From a virus: 20,390 bases of DNA. The notes under the pieces are model-generated. The model saw only the letters and a program-made list of their open reading frames with translations, did not search any database and had not been told where the DNA came from. The stretch is from positions 1 to 20,390 of IMG/VR virus record IMGVR_UViG_3300001419_000079; one strand, given 5' to 3'. A program made the position numbers and the translations under genes. Below, piece after piece: positions 19,252-20,390 of this stretch (its first letter is position 1; every line of letters starts with the position of its first letter).

Positions 19252-20390
19252 TACTTCTTCATTTTGAAAGAGATTTTCTTATTCGCTGGATTCTTAATGT
19301 TTGAATCGAAGTGATATTTAAATGTTGCTTCTTTAAATTCTTTAACAGTATATTTAAATGTTTTGGCACTTATGTCAAGATATAACTGTTGTGTGTTTAG
19401 ACTATTAAGAGAATCATTCAAAAAGTCTACGTGATCTTTTATATTATTTATTTCGTCAATCATATGATAACCAAGTGGAGATAATATTACACCAGCTTTT
19501 TTACCAGATGCTTTAAATAATTTTTCAGCGTTTGCTTCATTTGGAAATCTTTTCATTACTTCCCAAACTGAACTAAATTGTGCTTTAACCTCATCATAAG
19601 TCATTGCTGATATTTGTTTTTCAAATTCAACGTGTGTTTTAATTTTACCACCAGCTTTAACAATTGCTTGATACCCAGGCGTTTTATAACGTTCACTAAA
19701 TTCAACAATGGCGTCCATACCAGATAGATCTTTTACATCAGTAATGAATTTAGCAGCTTTCTTATATTTAGCAGCTGATTTAATTAAACCTTCATTAATT
19801 AGTCCACTTACTGCGGTTAATGATGGAGCAGCTCCTGCACCAGCTTTTGCTGATACATTAATCATACCACCATCTTTTGTACTAAAATAATAATCCACAA
19901 GTGCAGCATTAGAAGCTGCTGGAAAAGTTACAGAAACTGCTTCTTTATAATAATGTTTTATTGCCCATAGCGCACCAGTCAATTCACCAAAGTCTTTTGC
20001 AATAATATTAATATCAGCTTTAGAAACTCCCTCAGTATTAATTGATAGTTTATTTTTATAAGAACCTTCAATAAGATCTAGCACGGTGTGTCTAACAGAT
20101 GCGTCAATACTATCAAGTGATTTGATTAGCGCGTCATATAGTTGTTTTTCTTTATAAGTATTACCAGCAAATCCTAAAGCATCTGGAGTTAATTGTTTTG
20201 TTTTTAATACACCATTATTACTTTTACCATTGTTAACTAAAAGTAATTCAGTTCCTTTAGGAATACCTGAAGAAGCTTTAGTTGTAACAATATTTTCAGT
20301 TCCATATTTTTGTGTTAAGCTTACATCAGTATTTTTAAGTTCACATGGAACAATACCACTTAGAATATTTTTGGCAGCATCACCTAGTTC
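19251..20390 (-). CDS. Unknown protein, C-terminal 379 residues (5' end outside window)
   Basis: The frame stays open to the right edge, so the GTG at 20084 is internal and the true start lies beyond. The visible part is a mixed alpha/beta, lysine-rich protein. Its most distinctive stretch is TFPAASNAALVDYYF, then GGMINVSAKAGAGAAPSL. The spacing of the aspartate to the S-A-K resembles the D...(E/x)-x-K core of PD-(D/E)XK nucleases, and I recall comparable S-x-K-G-x-G-A-x-x-S segments in unannotated phage and restriction-type proteins. The C-terminal 90 residues are helical then beta (LYLDISAKTFKYTVKEFK) with a basic end. A nuclease role is a tentative inference; a virion protein is the main alternative. 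Confidence 0.72.
   Translation of the reverse strand, partial: ELGDAAKNILSGIVPCELKNTDVSLTQKYGTENIVTTKASSGIPKGTELLLVNNGKSNNGVLKTKQLTPDALGFAGNTYKEKQLYDALIKSLDSIDASVRHTVLDLIEGSYKNKLSINTEGVSKADINIIAKDFGELTGALWAIKHYYKEAVSVTFPAASNAALVDYYFSTKDGGMINVSAKAGAGAAPSLTAVSGLINEGLIKSAAKYKKAAKFITDVKDLSGMDAIVEFSERYKTPGYQAIVKAGGKIKTHVEFEKQISAMTYDEVKAQFSSVWEVMKRFPNEANAEKLFKASGKKAGVILSPLGYHMIDEINNIKDHVDFLNDSLNSLNTQQLYLDISAKTFKYTVKEFKEATFKYHFDSNIKNPANKKISFKMKK

Noticed and set aside
20084-20084. Gene start at the GTG at 20084
   Set aside because: The same frame continues open to the window edge with protein-like sequence, so this is an internal valine codon.
1-20390. tRNA genes, CRISPR arrays, insertion sequences, attachment sites, introns
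   Set aside because: No cloverleaf-like segment, regular spaced repeat, transposase or integrase motif was found; the core genes (including gp39/60) are uninterrupted.

Overview
The window is a stretch of an A+T-rich, T4-related myovirus genome. Eight genes are recognisable members of T4 core families: DNA topoisomerase II large and medium subunits (gp39/gp60 and gp52), sliding clamp (gp45), ssDNA-binding protein (gp32), RNase H / 5' nuclease (rnh), gp61-type primase, a gp23-fold capsid protein, and tail sheath stabiliser gp15. Overall similarity to T4 is low, and the gene order and extra genes (PhoH, an actin-like ATPase, a Cas4/RecB-like nuclease, an Sm-like protein) look like a distant relative from an environmental bacterium. 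The host cannot be named from this window. No tRNA, integrase, insertion sequence or CRISPR array was seen. Coding is dense, with many TAATG/ATGA stop-start overlaps, and there is no gene-free stretch above 200 bases.

Layout, reading the minus strand from right to left. 20390-18711: the C-terminal part of an unknown protein, a 59-residue protein and an Sm-like protein. 17722-18714 is the only plus-strand gene, gp15, with its own T4-type late promoter (TATAAATA). 17626-13965: two small proteins, then topoisomerase gp39/60 and gp52. 13964-10682: a membrane protein, an unknown protein, a GIY-YIG-type (T5orf172) protein, PhoH with a PIN domain, and an unknown protein. 10638-8768: two small proteins with matching acidic/aromatic C-terminal tails, the actin-like ATPase and a coupled 86-residue partner. 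8710-3919: clamp, gp32, RNase H, primase, a duplicated-domain protein and a DsbA-like protein, i.e. the replication core. 3916-3239: the Fe-S PD-(D/E)XK nuclease. 3176-968: a late-type cassette of a compact gp23-fold protein and four small proteins, most of which begin with a T4 capsid-targeting-like peptide, closed by a terminator. 836-1: the first 278 residues of a possible primase-polymerase/helicase.

Regulation is unusually legible. Ten minus-strand sites share WTTAA exactly 12 bases upstream of TATAAT, usually with TTG[TA] just before the -10. Most sit before replication genes (clamp, gp32, gp52, the actin operon). Their geometry recalls T4 middle (MotA) promoters, but the box sequence is different. 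Late-type TATAAATA boxes precede the structural genes (a perfect tandem pair before the capsid gene, one before gp15). The gp32 leader carries a candidate H-type pseudoknot where T4 has its autoregulatory one, and the gp32 promoter lies inside a 21-base near-perfect inverted repeat.

Start codons were reassigned from ribosome-binding sites in several genes (clamp, primase, the 91-, 66- and 216-residue proteins). Three genes appear to start with TTG. Residue numbers below refer to these revised starts.
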